DNA of 64,000 nt from Cupriavidus sp. D39 (GTDB lineage: Bacteria > Pseudomonadota > Gammaproteobacteria > Burkholderiales > Burkholderiaceae). The stretch is from positions 2,604,001-2,668,000 of the forward strand of contig NZ_JAPNLE010000009.1 of NCBI RefSeq assembly GCF_026627925.1. The letters are read 5' to 3'. Each line of letters opens with the position of its first letter. Within the stretch, counting starts at the first letter, position 1. Positions 62,964 through 64,000 of this stretch are shown here, piece by piece. The notes below the pieces were generated by a model. It saw nothing but the letters and a program-made list of their open reading frames with translations, had not been told where the DNA came from and ran no database searches. The translations under genes were made by a program, and so were the position numbers.

Positions 62964-63986
62964 ATGTCCGCAAGCAAACCCAAAGTGCGCCTCTCGGTGC
63001 TCGACCAGAGCCCGGTCATCGCCGGCCATCACGCACGCGATGCGCTGGCCGCCACCGTGGAGCTGGCGCAGGCCGCGGATGCGCTGGGCTACACCCGCTA
63101 CTGGTGCGCCGAGCATCACGGGCTGCGCGGCGTGTGCAATCCGGCGCCGGAAGTCATGCTGGCCCGCCTGGGCAGCGTGACCAAGCGCATCCGGCTGGGC
63201 TCGGGCGGCGTGATGCTGCCCTACTACAGCCCCTTCAAGGTAGCGGAGCAGTTCCGCATGCTGGAGGCCCTGTTCCCGGGCCGCATCGATCTTGGCGTGG
63301 GGCGCGCGCCGGGCGGCGACATGCGCACCGCGCAGGCGGTGGCCATGGGCCAGTACAACCGGGGCGACCAGTTCGCGGAGCAAGTGCAAGACCTGTCCTG
63401 GCTGTTCCGTGGCGAGGTGCCGCCGGGCCATATCGCCGAGGGCGTGGTGCTGCAGCCCGAGATCGATACCCGGCCCGAGCTGTGGGTGCTGGGCTCCAGC
63501 GACTACGGCGGCGCCCTGGCGGCACGCCTGGGGCTGCGCTTTGCCTTTGCCCACTTTATCAATCCGCATGTGGGGCATGCCGTCGCGCAGCAATACCGCC
63601 GCGATTTCGAGACGGGCTATGACGAGCGGCCCTACAGCGCGGCGGCCATCTTCGTGATCTGCGCCGATACCGAGGCCGAGGCGGCAGAGCTGGAGCGCGC
63701 CGTGGACCTGCGCCGGCTGCAGATGGCCTATGGCGTCAACGCACCGATCCCCTCGCTCGCCCAGGCCGCGCAGCACGAGCTCGGCGAGCGCGACCGGCTG
63801 ATCGTCGAGCGCGAGCGCCCGCGCACCATCTGCGGCACGCCCGAGCAGGTGGCGCAGCGCATGCTGGCCCTGCGCGAGCGCTTCCTTGCCGACGAACTGG
63901 TGGTGCTGAGCGTGGCCGCCAGCTACGCGGCGCGGCTGCGCACCTACGAGCTGCTGGCGCAGGCGTTCGACCTGTCGGGCGACTAA
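62964..63986 (+). CDS. Luciferase-like (LLM) flavin-dependent oxidoreductase
   Basis: A 340-residue protein of the LLM TIM-barrel family, close to the MsnO8/YhbW type: LSVLDQSPVIAGHHARDAL, GYTRYWCAEHHGLRGVCNPAPEVMLARLGSVTKRIRLGSGGVMLPYYSPFKVAEQFRMLEALFPGRIDLGVGRAPGGD and FAHFINPHVG. It uses FMNH2 and oxygen; the substrate is unknown. Start: ATG 62964 (MSASKPKVRL) is chosen; ATG 62922 is possible and would overlap less well with known N-termini. It is 10-52 bp after coaBC, so it may be co-transcribed. Confidence 0.92.
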   Translation: MSASKPKVRLSVLDQSPVIAGHHARDALAATVELAQAADALGYTRYWCAEHHGLRGVCNPAPEVMLARLGSVTKRIRLGSGGVMLPYYSPFKVAEQFRMLEALFPGRIDLGVGRAPGGDMRTAQAVAMGQYNRGDQFAEQVQDLSWLFRGEVPPGHIAEGVVLQPEIDTRPELWVLGSSDYGGALAARLGLRFAFAHFINPHVGHAVAQQYRRDFETGYDERPYSAAAIFVICADTEAEAAELERAVDLRRLQMAYGVNAPIPSLAQAAQHELGERDRLIVERERPRTICGTPEQVAQRMLALRERFLADELVVLSVAASYAARLRTYELLAQAFDLSGD

Positions 63987-64000
63987 GGGGCAACCAAGCT

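Overview
The window looks like a chromosomal segment of a high-GC beta-proteobacterium of the Cupriavidus/Ralstonia group (Burkholderiaceae). This is judged from protein similarity remembered from that group, the nadB|nadC-nadA layout next to rpmB-rpmG, the fkpB-ispH and ileS-lspA pairs, and the hut and liv cluster style. No search could be run.

Region 1 (1-11100) is an accessory island with lower GC and few recognisable housekeeping genes. It holds a membrane protein of unknown function, a serine recombinase, a zinc-ribbon DUF4145 protein, a two-gene module (a PD-(D/E)XK-like nuclease followed by an RX4H HEPN-like protein) and a toxin-antitoxin-type pair (XRE-ImmA/IrrE protein plus DUF4411 PIN protein). 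The XRE-ImmA gene is split by an ISL3-family insertion sequence (6545-10468, 8-bp target duplication ATGAATAT). The transposase of that insertion sequence is itself split by a group II intron (7474-9682). Removing the intron restores a 415-residue transposase frame, and removing the IS plus one target copy restores a 382-codon XRE-ImmA frame (with one remaining nonsense codon).

Region 2 (11329-16000) carries a small adenylate/guanylate cyclase with an FHA domain, a patatin-like phospholipase, an HD-domain protein and a cardiolipin synthase. Region 3 (15905-27240) is a complete histidine-utilisation cluster, all on the minus strand: an ABC transporter, hutC, hutH, hutU, hutD, hutI, hutF and hutG. 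It uses the formimidoylglutamate deiminase / formylglutamate deformylase branch, and palindromes resembling HutC operators lie in front of the transporter and of hutH. Region 4 (27557-31126) has an NAD-dependent epimerase, a divergent ferredoxin/FNR-type reductase and an argD-like aminotransferase preceded by a strong promoter, an Arg-containing leader peptide and an intrinsic terminator. Region 5 (31429-36600) is a branched-chain amino-acid ABC transporter (livF, livG, livM, livH, livJ).

Region 6 (37070-45307) holds ispH, fkpB, radC, rpmB-rpmG, nadB, nadC-nadA and a fatty-acid desaturase. Region 7 (45706-56227) holds an MscS channel, a two-gene adenylation-domain/tandem-hydrolase operon, an RsmB-like methyltransferase, purN, and a convergent response regulator and hybrid histidine kinase. 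Region 8 (56376-63986) holds ribF, ileS-lspA, a long palindrome-rich gap, coaBC and a luciferase-like flavin oxidoreductase.

Two features cut across the window. First, 15 genes are broken by about 20 single-base frameshifts, mostly one base missing from a homopolymer. Several of these genes are essential (ileS, ispH), and every restored reading frame has a length divisible by three. Uncorrected sequencing indels are therefore much more likely than real pseudogenes. Second, three copies of a modular palindromic repeat lie in intergenic gaps (21884, 31131, 61083).
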